Part shown: piece by piece, positions 28,249 to 37,124 of the stretch
Layout: every line of letters starts with the position of its first letter
Numbering within the stretch: position 1 is the stretch's first letter
From: Ralstonia wenshanensis
GTDB taxonomy: Bacteria > Pseudomonadota > Gammaproteobacteria > Burkholderiales > Burkholderiaceae
Assembly (NCBI RefSeq): GCF_021173085.1
Contig: NZ_CP076413.1
Coordinates: 1,612,001 to 1,676,000 of the forward strand
Direction of reading: 5' to 3'
DNA length: 64,000 nt
The notes under the pieces: model-generated
Told to the model about the DNA's origin: nothing
The model's input: the letters and a program-made list of their open reading frames with translations, nothing else
Database searches by the model: none
Made by a program: the position numbers and the translations under genes

Positions 28249-30207
28249 TCAATGCTGCAATGCTCGCAAGATAAAACGGCCCGGATCAAGCGCTGCGGCC
28301 AGATCCGATTCCAGCGGCAGCGGACCGCCGTCGATCTGGGCCGCCAGCAACTCAGCGCCCAGCACAGACCATGTGAGTCCGCGCGAGCCGTACGCAAGGG
28401 CGGCATACAGCCCGCCGAGGCGAGGCAGTTGCGCATGCGGCCCGCGCAAGCGAAAGCCGGGCGCCCTGGCCGCCGCCTCATCCACCAGCGGACCGATCAA
28501 CGGCAACCGGTTGGCGGAGACGCACCGCACACCAACATATCCATGCAGTTCTGCAGGATTCAGCTTCGCCAGCGCGCCCGATTGCTTTGGCTGCAATCGA
28601 CCAAGCCGATCGAGGTTAGCCGCGTGATCGACGACGCGCTCGGCCAGATCGGATTCGCCCGGCTGGAACGACGAGCCTGTACGTACCGTCCTTGCCCCCG
28701 CTTCGGCGGGCAGCAGGTAGCCATCGCCGCAAACGACGGCCTTCGGCCAGGCAGCACCCGGCTCCAAGCTGCTGGTGGGCACATCAGTGAGTTGACCGCG
28801 CACCGGCTTGAGCGACGCAGATGTCAGCGGAGCCAGGCGTGCGGCACCCAGACTGTTGGCGAGAACGACGACCGGCGCACTCGCAATCACATCGCCTTGC
28901 GAATCCAGCGCATGCCATTGATCGCCGTCTTGGCGCAGCGATTCGACGTGCGTATTCCAGCGCGCATCAACTGCGGCGCCAGCAGCGGCCAGATTGGCGC
29001 GACAAACATCAGGCGGCGCAACCCAGCCGGCTTGCGCAAACCACCAGCCGCCCTGCGGCACGCTGGCGCCGACACGTCGGGCGGCTTCGTTCACGTCGAG
29101 CCAATCGATGTAATCCGTCGGATAGCCGAGCGCTTGCACGATGCGTTGCTGCTCGATAGCGTCGTCGGTATGTTCGGCGAGTTGGAGCACGCCGGTAGGT
29201 TGGAAACCTGTGGCGAAGCCGGCGCGATCGAGTGCGTCCCAATGGCGGCGTGCGAGCAGGTTGCCGGTGCGCGAAAGGCGCGAAAGCACGCTGTCGTCGA
29301 TGGACACATGCGGATGCATGGCCGCTGCGCGATGCGCCGACGTGCCGAGCGCGGGGCCGTCGTTTGCGTCGATGAGGGTGATGCGCCAGCCGCGCGATGC
29401 GAGCCGCTCCGCAACAGAGCAGCCTGCAAGCCCCGCGCCGAGCACGATGGCGTGATGCTGGCTCCAGGCGGGCGCTTCAGCCGGCCCGCGCCTGGTGCGC
29501 CAATGGGTTGGGAACTGCGCGACCGTCATGTCGCGCTTGGAGCCGAAACCGGGCGCCTTGTGCGCCTCGAAGCCAGCCTCCTGCAGGCCGCGTCGCACGA
29601 ATCCTGCGGCGGTGTACGTGGCTAATGTCGCGCCGGCACGAGCGACCCGCGCGAGCTGCTTGAATACGCGCGGCTGCCACAGGTCAGGATTCTTGGCTGG
29701 GGAGAAGCCGTCGAGATAGAACGCGTCGGCGGCGCACGACAGCTGTGGCAGCGTCTCCATCGCATCACCGAACAGGAGCGTGAGGGTGACGCGGCCGCCG
29801 TCGAACGCAAGGCGATGCATACCGGGCACCGGCACTGGCCATGATTGACGGAGCGTCTCGGCCAGCGGGGCCAGCGCACCGCTTTTCGGATGCACGGTCG
29901 ACAAGCCTGCGCGATCGAACGGATGCTTCTCGATCGAGACGAAATCGAGCCGCGCGCAACGCTGCGAATCGTCGCGCCATGCAGCCCACGTGGCCAGGAA
30001 ATTCAGGCCCTGGCCGAAGCCGGTTTCGACGATGGTGAAGGTGCGCTTGCCCTGCCATGCAGCCGGCAAGCGGTTGCCGCCCAGGAAGACGTGCTGCGCC
30101 TGCGCCAAACCGCCTTCGGAGCTGTGATAGACGTCGTCGTACTCTGCGGAGAACGGCGTGCCGTCCGACGTGAGCTGAGGCGTGGCGAGAACGAGGCCGC
30201 GTGGCAT
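28249..30207 (-). CDS. mnmC: Bifunctional tRNA 5-methylaminomethyl-2-thiouridine biosynthesis protein
   Basis: A 652-residue two-domain enzyme for the last steps of wobble U34 modification. The N-terminal methyltransferase domain has the SAM-binding ETGFGQGLNFLATW (about residues 60-73) and DAFYLDGFSPAKNPDLW. The C-terminal FAD oxidoreductase domain begins with IVLGAGLAGCSVAERLA and includes DANDGPALGTSAHRAA. The start at 30207 (MPRGLVLATPQL) is the family start; the frame runs on to 30429. An inverted repeat containing TACAAT lies just upstream. It is not in an obvious operon. Confidence 0.95.
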   Translation of the reverse strand: MPRGLVLATPQLTSDGTPFSAEYDDVYHSSEGGLAQAQHVFLGGNRLPAAWQGKRTFTIVETGFGQGLNFLATWAAWRDDSQRCARLDFVSIEKHPFDRAGLSTVHPKSGALAPLAETLRQSWPVPVPGMHRLAFDGGRVTLTLLFGDAMETLPQLSCAADAFYLDGFSPAKNPDLWQPRVFKQLARVARAGATLATYTAAGFVRRGLQEAGFEAHKAPGFGSKRDMTVAQFPTHWRTRRGPAEAPAWSQHHAIVLGAGLAGCSVAERLASRGWRITLIDANDGPALGTSAHRAAAMHPHVSIDDSVLSRLSRTGNLLARRHWDALDRAGFATGFQPTGVLQLAEHTDDAIEQQRIVQALGYPTDYIDWLDVNEAARRVGASVPQGGWWFAQAGWVAPPDVCRANLAAAGAAVDARWNTHVESLRQDGDQWHALDSQGDVIASAPVVVLANSLGAARLAPLTSASLKPVRGQLTDVPTSSLEPGAAWPKAVVCGDGYLLPAEAGARTVRTGSSFQPGESDLAERVVDHAANLDRLGRLQPKQSGALAKLNPAELHGYVGVRCVSANRLPLIGPLVDEAAARAPGFRLRGPHAQLPRLGGLYAALAYGSRGLTWSVLGAELLAAQIDGGPLPLESDLAAALDPGRFILRALQH

Positions 30208-30225
30208 GAAACACCTTAGAAAGAA

Positions 30226-30245
30226 GCGGCGAATTGTAACGCCGC
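30226..30245. promoter_or_regulatory. Inverted repeat at the probable mnmC promoter
   Basis: GCGGCG-N8-CGCCGC, with TACAAT on the minus strand inside it, 19-38 bp before the mnmC ATG. It could form an RNA hairpin in the leader or be an operator. The rest of the gap up to 30502 shows only an eight-C run near 30375 and no gene. Confidence 0.35.
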
Positions 30246-30502
30246 CCTTCCCTTGCGCCTTGATCTGAAGCAGTCTGCCTACCGTCTTTCCCCGGAGGCC
30301 GGGTCGGCCAGACTCACCGGCTGCACGATCATTGGATGCTTGGTTATCGCGGCCGGATAAGCGTACGGTTTGCCCCCCCCAAGCCGGTCTCTTCAGCGCT
30401 GCCAGCCCATACATGAGGGCGTCGGACAATACCCCTGCCGGGTCCGATAAATGCCAATCCAGAAGGGAGCGCTAGGAATTGGCGAGGAGCAGCAAGATGG
30501 CG

Positions 30503-30697
30503 CTAGACCCGATCGTCCGGGGACCGGCGCTGCCAAGCCATGAACGCAACCGCCAGTGCGGCCACAGACAGGCCGATTGCCAGCCCAGTCAACCTCCCAG
30601 CGCGACGGGCCTCATCGGCTTGGTGGCGCGCTTCAATGGCCTGGCGCACGGTTTCCCAGAAGGCCTCGCGATGCTCGTTCTCGTCAAAAATGGACAT
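30503..30697 (-). CDS. Small membrane protein, 64 residues
   Basis: A hypothetical protein with a charged N-terminal amphipathic half (MSIFDENEHREAFWETVRQA) and one transmembrane helix (about 37-54, LTGLAIGLSVAALAVAFMAW) followed by a short basic tail. GGGGAAG lies at the right distance before the ATG. It is the last gene after the MHS transporter on the same strand (101-bp gap), so it may belong to that operon. I do not recognise a family and propose no function. Confidence 0.65.
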   Translation of the reverse strand: MSIFDENEHREAFWETVRQAIEARHQADEARRAGRLTGLAIGLSVAALAVAFMAWQRRSPDDRV

Positions 30698-30798
30698 GGC
30701 ACGCTTCCCCGTTTCGTATGGCTTGCCTTGCCATCGTAGGGAACGCCCGGCTGGTCTGCCACCGCACGTTTCGTGTAGGACACGGTGCCAGCCATTAC

Positions 30799-32205
30799 TC
30801 AAACGGCAGGCAGCGGCTTGCGCACGGGGCCGTCGAGGGGTCGAGCGACCTCGGCATCGCCTTGCCCGAGGTCCATTGCATCTGCGCGTTCGGCGGTGGA
30901 CAGCTCGTCTGCGCGATAGCCCGTGCGGTTGAGCAGTACCAGCGTGCACGCCAGCGACACCAGCGCATACAGCGCCGAGGACACCGCCACACCCACGATA
31001 TTGCCGCTGCTGTTGAGCATCCACTGCGCAAACACGGGCGTGCCGCCCCCCACCACAAGCGAACACAGCTGGTACGCCAGCGACAGTCCCGTGTAGCGAA
31101 TGCGCGTCGGGAACACGCGCGCCAGAATGCCGCCGATGGCACCGTAGAACATCGAATGCGGAATCGTTGCCAGGCACATGCCGAGCAACGCAATCCAATA
31201 CACCTTGGTCTCGATGGCAAAGAACATCACCGGCATGAGCAGGAATTCCGGCAGCACCATGAGGCAGATCGCACGACGCATGTCCATGCGCGAAACCAGC
31301 CATGCACCGATTGGCTGCGTGATGAACTGCACCACCAACGCAATCGCGATGATGCCGAGGAAGGTATCCTGCGCGTAGCCGAGCTCCTTCGTGGCCCACG
31401 CGAGCGCGAAATTGCTCTTCAGGTACGTCACGTGAATGAGCGGCAGCGTGCCAGCACCCAGCAGCACGAGGCCCCAATGGTCACGCACCACATCTTTGAG
31501 TGGCAGTTTGACGGTCTTCTTCTGTGCCAGCACGCGCTTCATGTCATCCGACTCTTCCAGCTTCAGGCGGATGACCATGCCGACAATCACCAGCAGCGCC
31601 GACAGCAAGAAGGGCACGCGCCAGCCCCACAGCATGAACTGCGGTGTCGGCAATGCGCTCAGCGCAAAGAACACCAGCGTTGCAAGCAGGTTGCCCGTGG
31701 GCGAACCCTGCTGCGCAAATGCCGAGTACAGGATGCTCTTGCGCTTGGGTGCGCTTTCGCTGGCGATCAGCACTGCACCGCCCCACTCGCCGCCCACGGC
31801 CACGCCCTGGATCACGCGCAGCACCACCAAGCCCACCGGCGCCCACATGCCGATCTGCGCATAGCCCGGAAGCAGGCCAATGCCCATCGTCGCCACGCCC
31901 ATCAGGATGAGCGTGATGATGAGTGTGGTCTTACGGCCAATCTTGTCGCCCAGATGGCCAAAGATGATCCCGCCGATGGGCCGCGCCGCAAAGCCCGCCC
32001 ACAACGTGACGAACGACAGCAGCGTGGCGATGCCCGGGTCCAGCGTCTTGGAGAAGAACACCTTGCCGAAGACAAGCGCGGCGGCAAGGCCGTAGATGTA
32101 GAAGTCGTACCACTCGATGGTGGTGCCGATGAATGCGGCCACCGCGGCACGGCGCGGCTGCAGATTTGCGGCCGCGTCGGTCTGGGGCGCAGGCTGATGA
32201 GGCAT
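30799..32205 (-). CDS. MFS transporter, metabolite:H+ symporter (MHS) family
   Basis: A 468-residue inner-membrane symporter with twelve predicted helices. The MHS hallmark IGTTIEWYDFYIYGLAAAL opens helix 1; FGHLGDKIGRKTTL is the loop 2-3 motif; GVAVGGEWGGAVL sits in helix 5. Family members carry organic acids such as shikimate, citrate or dicarboxylates. It follows the CaiB-type transferase by 80 bp on the same strand, so it probably imports the acid processed by that enzyme and the acyl-CoA dehydrogenase. Confidence 0.9.
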   Translation of the reverse strand: MPHQPAPQTDAAANLQPRRAAVAAFIGTTIEWYDFYIYGLAAALVFGKVFFSKTLDPGIATLLSFVTLWAGFAARPIGGIIFGHLGDKIGRKTTLIITLILMGVATMGIGLLPGYAQIGMWAPVGLVVLRVIQGVAVGGEWGGAVLIASESAPKRKSILYSAFAQQGSPTGNLLATLVFFALSALPTPQFMLWGWRVPFLLSALLVIVGMVIRLKLEESDDMKRVLAQKKTVKLPLKDVVRDHWGLVLLGAGTLPLIHVTYLKSNFALAWATKELGYAQDTFLGIIAIALVVQFITQPIGAWLVSRMDMRRAICLMVLPEFLLMPVMFFAIETKVYWIALLGMCLATIPHSMFYGAIGGILARVFPTRIRYTGLSLAYQLCSLVVGGGTPVFAQWMLNSSGNIVGVAVSSALYALVSLACTLVLLNRTGYRADELSTAERADAMDLGQGDAEVARPLDGPVRKPLPAV

Positions 32206-32285
32206 GTTGGTCTCCTTGGTGGTACTGCCGGTTTGGCGAAGCCTCTGCTGGGCTGTCTGCCTTGTTGTGGTGAACCTGGGTTACT

Positions 32286-33473
32286 TCATTTCAGAACGCC
32301 AGCCTGAAACAAGCGCTGCCGGGTGTCTGCGTCAATGCCCAGCGAAGCCAGCACGGCATCGGTATCGGCGCCGAGCGCAGGCGGCGCGTTGCGATACGTA
32401 GCCGGCGTGCGCGACAGCTTGATCGGCGAACCGGTCCCGCGGTACTCGCCCAGTGCGACCACCATCTGCCGGTGCAGCGTATGCGGATGGCGCGCCACCA
32501 CATCGACGCTCAACACGGGCCCGCAGGGTACGCCGCCATGGATCAGGTCTTGTGCAAGCGTCTCGCAGTCGAAGCGTGCCAGTTGTGCTTCCAGCGCGTG
32601 CTTCAGCTCCGGGCGATGCGCGCAGCGGCTGCGGTTGTCCGCGAAGCGCGCGTCGTGCGCCAATTCCGGCGCGCCGATATGCGCGCACAGCTTGGCGAAC
32701 TGGCGATCGTTGCCCACCGCCAGAAAAATCGGCGCGGTGCCGGTCTGGTAGCTGTCGTACGGGGCAATGTTCGGGTGCGCATTGCCGCTGCGCTGCGGCA
32801 CCTTGCCCGAACCGAAGTAGTTCGGCAGATGCGGATGCAGCAGCGATACGCCGCAGTCATACAATGCAATGTCGATGGATTGGCCATGCCCGCTCTTTTC
32901 ACGCTCCGCCAACGCGAGCAGGATGCCTGCGAGCGCGTTGAGCCCCGTCACCATGTCGACGATCGGCAGACCTACGCGCATCGGGCCGCCGTCGCGCTCG
33001 CCGTTGACGCTCATCAGGCCGGCCATCGCCTGGATGGCGGCATCGTAGCCGGGCAGCCCGCCGAGCGGGCCGTCGGGGCCGAAGCCGGAAACGGCGCAGT
33101 GGATCAAGCGTGGAAAGCGCGGTTGCAGGTCGCGCTCGAAATCCATGCCCCAGCGGGCGAGCGTGCCAGGCTTGAAATTTTCGACCAGCACATCCGCGTC
33201 TTCCAGCAATTGCCAGAGCACGGCGCGGCCCTCTTCGTTCGACAGGTCGACCGAGATACCGAACTTGTTGCGGTTGACGCCGTTGAAGTACCAAGCGGTA
33301 TCGCTCTCGTCGAACGGCGGGCCCCAGGTGCGGGTCTCGTCGCCAACGGGCGGCTCCAGCTTGATGACGTGCGCGCCGTGATCGGCGAGTGCCTGCGTGC
33401 AATACGGACCGCCGAGCACACGGCTCAGGTCGATGACCTTCAGGCCGTCCAATGCGCCGTGGATTGTGCTCAT
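32286..33473 (-). CDS. CaiB/BaiF (family III) CoA transferase
   Basis: A 395-residue cytoplasmic CoA transferase. It has the family pattern GLKVIDLSRVLGGPYCTQALADHGA, VNRNKFGISVDLSNEEGR, VLVENFKPGTLARWG and PGYDAAIQAMAGLMS, where the aspartate is the catalytic residue by family knowledge. It probably moves CoA from a donor such as succinyl-CoA onto an organic acid. The start overlaps the stop of the upstream acyl-CoA dehydrogenase by ATGA, indicating translational coupling. The acid cannot be named from sequence. Confidence 0.92.
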   Translation of the reverse strand: MSTIHGALDGLKVIDLSRVLGGPYCTQALADHGAHVIKLEPPVGDETRTWGPPFDESDTAWYFNGVNRNKFGISVDLSNEEGRAVLWQLLEDADVLVENFKPGTLARWGMDFERDLQPRFPRLIHCAVSGFGPDGPLGGLPGYDAAIQAMAGLMSVNGERDGGPMRVGLPIVDMVTGLNALAGILLALAEREKSGHGQSIDIALYDCGVSLLHPHLPNYFGSGKVPQRSGNAHPNIAPYDSYQTGTAPIFLAVGNDRQFAKLCAHIGAPELAHDARFADNRSRCAHRPELKHALEAQLARFDCETLAQDLIHGGVPCGPVLSVDVVARHPHTLHRQMVVALGEYRGTGSPIKLSRTPATYRNAPPALGADTDAVLASLGIDADTRQRLFQAGVLK

Positions 33474-35233
33474 TGCACGTCTCCGGTCGGCAACGCCTGC
33501 ATGGCCAGGGCAAATGACACCTCGCGCTGCTTGACGAGCGCATCACACAGCAGCGCGTCATCGTTCTCGGGCAAGGCCAGCGGATCGACCGGCAGCAGCT
33601 TGTGACGCAGCACCAGATGCGCAAGCGCCAGCCGGCGATGGTCCGGCGCCAGACGCACGCCTTCCACCGCCATGAAGATGGCCGTGGTGATGTGATACAG
33701 CGCAGAGCCGGCCTGACGCACCAGTTCGTCGCTGCCGTCTTCAGCCACCTTGGCAATCGCACCGCATACGCGGTCGAGCGTGGCGCGCAGCAACGCATCG
33801 CTCTGCGGCGGCAGCGTGACGCCATCGAGCATGCCGATGAGATAGGCGCGCAACGGCTCCAACGCGCCTTCGCGCTTCACAGCGCGTGCAATGTCAAGCG
33901 CGACGATGTTGCTCGTACCCTCCCAGATGGAGCCCAGATGTGCGTCACGCACGAGGCGCGCATCGCTCCACTCTTCGATGTAGCCGGTACCGCCGCGTAC
34001 CTCCATCGCGTCTCCGGTTACGCGGCGCGCGTCGCGGCAAGCGCGGAACTTGATGAGCGGCGTCAGGATGCGCACGCATTTGCCGGCTTGCGCATCGCCT
34101 GCGTCTGCCAACGGCAGCCGTTGCGAGATCTGCATGAACATCGACCGCGCCTGCTCGCTCGGCAGCAACATCTTCAGAAGCTGGCGCTGCATCAATGGCA
34201 TGTCGATCAGTTTGCGGCCGAAGGCCTCGCGGTTGCGCGCGATGTGCAACGCTTCGGTGGTAGCGCGACGCATCAGGCCGGCAGCGCGCACACCGTTCGA
34301 CAGCCGCGACATGTTGATCATGTCGGCCATCTGGTGGAAGCCTCGGCCGATCTCGCCGATCAGGTATGCGGCGGCGCCCTCGAGCACGATCTCGCCGCTG
34401 GCCATCGAACGGGTGCCCAGTTTGTCTTTCAGGCGGACGATGCGGTAGTGGTTGCGCGAGCCGTCTGGCAGCGTCTTGGGCAACAGGAACAGCGCCAGAC
34501 CGTTGATGCCGGATGGCGCACCGTCCGGTCGGGCGAGCACCATGGCGAGATCGGCGTCGGCGTTGGAGCAGAACCATTTGTCACCGTACAGCCGCCAGGT
34601 TTGCGTGCCGTCGGGGGCCGTTTCCAGCGCAGCCCGCGTAGCGATGCGGGCGACGTCCGACCCAGCCGCCTGCTCGGTCATGAACATCGCGCCCTGGTAC
34701 AGCACATCAAAGTCGCGCGAGGCCAGCATCGGCAGGTAGCGCGCCACGACTGCCGGATCGCCAAACTTGCGCAGCGTGCGCGTGAGCGAATCCGTCATGC
34801 TGACCGGGCAGCACAAGCCGAACTCCGCCTGCACGAACAGATAGGTGAGCGCGTATTTGACCAGCGGCGGCGGTGCGTTGCCGACATGGCTCATTGATGC
34901 GAGGCCCAGCTCGGCATAGGCCACGCGCTCCAGCGCAACGTAATCGGGGTGCTTGTCGATGCTCTGCACGGGCTCGCCGCGGCGGGTGCGGTGGCGTAGC
35001 TGGGGCGGGTTGTGATCGGCGCTGAGGGCCCAGGCGTCGAGTTCGTCCGAGGCGCGCTGGCCGAGCGACTTGAGCTGGGGCTCCAGCTCGCGGTATCGGG
35101 CGTCACCAAGGTACAGCCGCAAAAGGCGCCCGAGGTCAGGATCGACGTGGAAGAAATTGATCCCCCGGCTGTCGGGGATGTTCTGGTGGCCGCCGGACTG
35201 GGTCGTAAGCGGCTCGCGGGCGATGTCGTTCAT
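33470..35233 (-). CDS. Acyl-CoA dehydrogenase, AidB-like
   Basis: A 587-residue FAD enzyme of the long AidB-like branch of the acyl-CoA dehydrogenase family. Recognisable parts: FGLCCPVSMTDSLTR, the FAD-binding FMTEQAAGSDVARIATRA, RLYGDKWFCSNADADLAMVLAR, RLKDKLGTRSMASGE and the C-terminal AMEVRGGTGYIEEW. E. coli AidB binds DNA and reverses few substrates, but coupling here to a CoA transferase and a transporter argues for a catabolic oxidation. The start at 35233 is the first methionine with a sensible N-terminus; the longer frame enters the regulatory region. It is divergent from a LysR gene. Confidence 0.9.
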   Translation of the reverse strand: MNDIAREPLTTQSGGHQNIPDSRGINFFHVDPDLGRLLRLYLGDARYRELEPQLKSLGQRASDELDAWALSADHNPPQLRHRTRRGEPVQSIDKHPDYVALERVAYAELGLASMSHVGNAPPPLVKYALTYLFVQAEFGLCCPVSMTDSLTRTLRKFGDPAVVARYLPMLASRDFDVLYQGAMFMTEQAAGSDVARIATRAALETAPDGTQTWRLYGDKWFCSNADADLAMVLARPDGAPSGINGLALFLLPKTLPDGSRNHYRIVRLKDKLGTRSMASGEIVLEGAAAYLIGEIGRGFHQMADMINMSRLSNGVRAAGLMRRATTEALHIARNREAFGRKLIDMPLMQRQLLKMLLPSEQARSMFMQISQRLPLADAGDAQAGKCVRILTPLIKFRACRDARRVTGDAMEVRGGTGYIEEWSDARLVRDAHLGSIWEGTSNIVALDIARAVKREGALEPLRAYLIGMLDGVTLPPQSDALLRATLDRVCGAIAKVAEDGSDELVRQAGSALYHITTAIFMAVEGVRLAPDHRRLALAHLVLRHKLLPVDPLALPENDDALLCDALVKQREVSFALAMQALPTGDVQ

Positions 35234-35298
35234 GCGGTTGGCCTCGCTGTCTCCTGTTTTGTCCGGCCAGCATAGAAACGCTATCGATAATCGTCCAA

Positions 35299-35316
35299 TA
35301 CAGGTTTTGTCCTGTA
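35299..35316. promoter_or_regulatory. Inverted repeat 1 in the LysR/ACD intergenic region
   Basis: TACAGG-N6-CCTGTA, perfect, in the 117-bp gap between divergent genes. A candidate LysR binding site. Confidence 0.5.
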
Positions 35317-35335
35317 CGATAAGCATTCCTTATCG
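35317..35335. promoter_or_regulatory. Inverted repeat 2 next to the LysR gene
   Basis: CGATAAG-N5-CTTATCG, perfect, abutting repeat 1 and 15 bp before the LysR ATG. Related half sites (TATCGATA at 35283-35290) occur further left. The position suits autorepression. Confidence 0.5.
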
Positions 35336-35350
35336 ACTATCACGCCCGCA

Positions 35351-36247
35351 ATGGACTTGAAGCAACTGCGCTATTTCGTTGCCGTGGCGGAAGAACTGCA
35401 CTTCGGGCGTGCGGCACAACGGCTGTTCATCTCCCAGCCGGCGCTGAGTTTCGACATCCGCAAGTTCGAAGACAAGCTGGGCGTGCAACTGCTCGCGCGC
35501 ACCAGCAAAAGCGTGGCGCTTACCAACGCCGGTCAGGTGTTATTGGACGAGGCCCGCAAGTTGTTGCAGCAAGCGGCGGAAGTCGAACGCATTACGCAGC
35601 GCTCTGCGCACGGGCTGGCGGGCCGGCTGCGCGTCGCCTTCGTCAATTCGATGCTGTATCGCGGCCTGCCGCGCGCGGTGGAGCGCTTCGAGGCCGATCA
35701 CCCCGCCGTGGAAATCATCCTGCGCGAAATGAACACCGGCGAGCAGGTCCAGGCCATCCAGCGTCAGCAGATCGACCTGGGCTGCGCATATTGGGGCACG
35801 TTTCCCGCCGACGTCGTTTCCACGCCGATCTTCTCGGAGCCCTTCGTCGCCTGCCTGCCCGCCGGCCACGCGCTGGCGCGCCGCAAGAGCCTGGGGCTGG
35901 ATGCGCTCGCACAAGAGCCGTTCATCCTCTTCCCACGCACGGTGTCACCGCACTATCACGACCTGATCATCGCGCTGTGCGTGGATGCGGGGTTCAGCCC
36001 GGTGATCCGCCACGAGGCACGGCTTTGGCAAACCGTGGTGACGATGGTGGGGTTCGGCATGGGCGTGGCGTTGGTGCCCAAGACGCTGCAACACGCTGGC
36101 GATGCGCGCGTGAGCTTCGTGCCGCTGGCCGGTGGCAAAAAAGAATCGCCCGTGCTGTCATTACGACGCACCGGCGATGCAGAGCCGGTAGCAAGCCGCT
36201 TCCTCGAGTACCTAGAAGCCGCTGCGCACGAGAACGTGAAACCTTGA
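35351..36247 (+). CDS. LysR-family regulator of the adjacent catabolic operon
   Basis: A 298-residue LysR regulator. The N-terminal HTH (MDLKQLRYFVAVAEELHFGR, then AAQRLFISQPALS) is typical of the BenM/CatM-like branch; the effector domain has LAGRLRVAFVNSMLYRG and VTMVGFGMGVALVP. It is divergent from the acyl-CoA dehydrogenase, with two abutting inverted repeats between them, the standard arrangement for a LysR regulator and its target operon. It is convergent with the GNAT gene (9 bp between stops). The inducer is probably the substrate acid or its CoA ester. Confidence 0.92.
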   Translation: MDLKQLRYFVAVAEELHFGRAAQRLFISQPALSFDIRKFEDKLGVQLLARTSKSVALTNAGQVLLDEARKLLQQAAEVERITQRSAHGLAGRLRVAFVNSMLYRGLPRAVERFEADHPAVEIILREMNTGEQVQAIQRQQIDLGCAYWGTFPADVVSTPIFSEPFVACLPAGHALARRKSLGLDALAQEPFILFPRTVSPHYHDLIIALCVDAGFSPVIRHEARLWQTVVTMVGFGMGVALVPKTLQHAGDARVSFVPLAGGKKESPVLSLRRTGDAEPVASRFLEYLEAAAHENVKP

Positions 36248-36256
36248 TGGCTCAAC

Positions 36257-36682
36257 TCACAGCATTTTGCTGAGAAAGATCCGGCTCGTACCGGGCGGAT
36301 CGCAAGGGACCTCTCCAAACCGCACCCAGCCGTTGCGTTCGTAAAACTCGGGTGCCTGAAAGCTGATCGTATAAAGCACTGCCGAGCGACAGCCCCGTCG
36401 GCGCCCTTCTTCTTCGAACCTGTGCAACACCTCGGTGCCGATGCCCATGCCGCGCAACGTCTCGGGTAGATGGAACAGATCCAGAAACAACATCCCCAAC
36501 GACGTCCGCCCGCTCGCGCCACCGACCACCTCGCCGCTCTGAGGATCGCGGACCAGGACTGCCAACGGTTGGCGATCGCCGTAGCCGACGTGCTGATCGT
36601 TGAAGTGGTTCAGCCCGTTGCCGATGATCTGGATCGATTCTTCATCCGCCGCGTCGGTGACGATGATTTCCGGAGCCTGCAT
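36257..36682 (-). CDS. GNAT-family N-acetyltransferase
   Basis: A 141-residue acetyl-CoA-dependent acyltransferase. The acetyl-CoA binding loop LRGMGIGTEVLHRFE is at about residues 76-90 and FYERNGWVRFGEVP is the C-terminal motif B. The start follows the cyoD stop by 16 bp on the same strand, so it is likely to be read as the last gene of the cyo operon. The acceptor substrate is unknown. Confidence 0.85.
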   Translation of the reverse strand: MQAPEIIVTDAADEESIQIIGNGLNHFNDQHVGYGDRQPLAVLVRDPQSGEVVGGASGRTSLGMLFLDLFHLPETLRGMGIGTEVLHRFEEEGRRRGCRSAVLYTISFQAPEFYERNGWVRFGEVPCDPPGTSRIFLSKML

Positions 36683-36698
36683 GCAAACCTTATTGCCT

Positions 36699-37124
36699 CT
36701 ATTGCGTCCGGGCCGGCAGGACGGCGGGTGTCGTCTGCGCCGGCCGCATGTGCGGCATCATGTTTGTATTCAGGTGGTACATCACCCACAGCGAACCGCT
36801 GAGCGTAATGACCACCAGCACGAGCGTGAACATCAGCGACAGCATGTTCCAGCCGCCTTCGGACTTGGCGTTCATGTGCAGGAAATAAATCATGTGCACC
36901 ACGATCTGTACCGCGCCGATGAGCAGGATCGCCACCGCCGTGGTCGACGATCTGTCGAACACATTCGCCATCACCAGCCAGAACGGAATCGCCGTCAGGA
37001 AGACAGACAGCACGAAACCTGTCAGGTAGCCGCCCAGCGTGGCGTGCGGTCCGATCTCTTCTTCGTGATGATGCGCATCGTGGGCACCACCGTGTCCGTT
37101 CATCGTTTGATCTTGCGCGCTCAT
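36699..37124 (-). CDS. cyoD: Cytochrome bo3 ubiquinol oxidase subunit IV
   Basis: A 141-residue subunit with a histidine-rich N-terminus ([12 protein letters not shown]) and three transmembrane helices (about 32-54, 61-80, 94-116). [20 protein letters not shown] matches the CyoD signature. The protein assists assembly of the oxidase. Its start overlaps the cyoC stop by ATGA. The C-terminal 20 residues (proline/threonine-rich) are longer than in E. coli. Confidence 0.93.
   Translation of the reverse strand: MSAQDQTMNGHGGAHDAHHHEEEIGPHATLGGYLTGFVLSVFLTAIPFWLVMANVFDRSSTTAVAILLIGAVQIVVHMIYFLHMNAKSEGGWNMLSLMFTLVLVVITLSGSLWVMYHLNTNMMPHMRPAQTTPAVLPARTQ

Noticed and set aside
33470-35233. DNA-alkylation repair role (true AidB) for the acyl-CoA dehydrogenase
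   Set aside because: Similarity to AidB is at family level only; coupling with a CoA transferase and a transporter favours metabolism, and no Ada/AlkB genes are near.
35316-35335. Intrinsic terminator between the LysR gene and the ACD operon
   Set aside because: The inverted repeat has no T-run and lies between divergent starts, so an operator is more likely.
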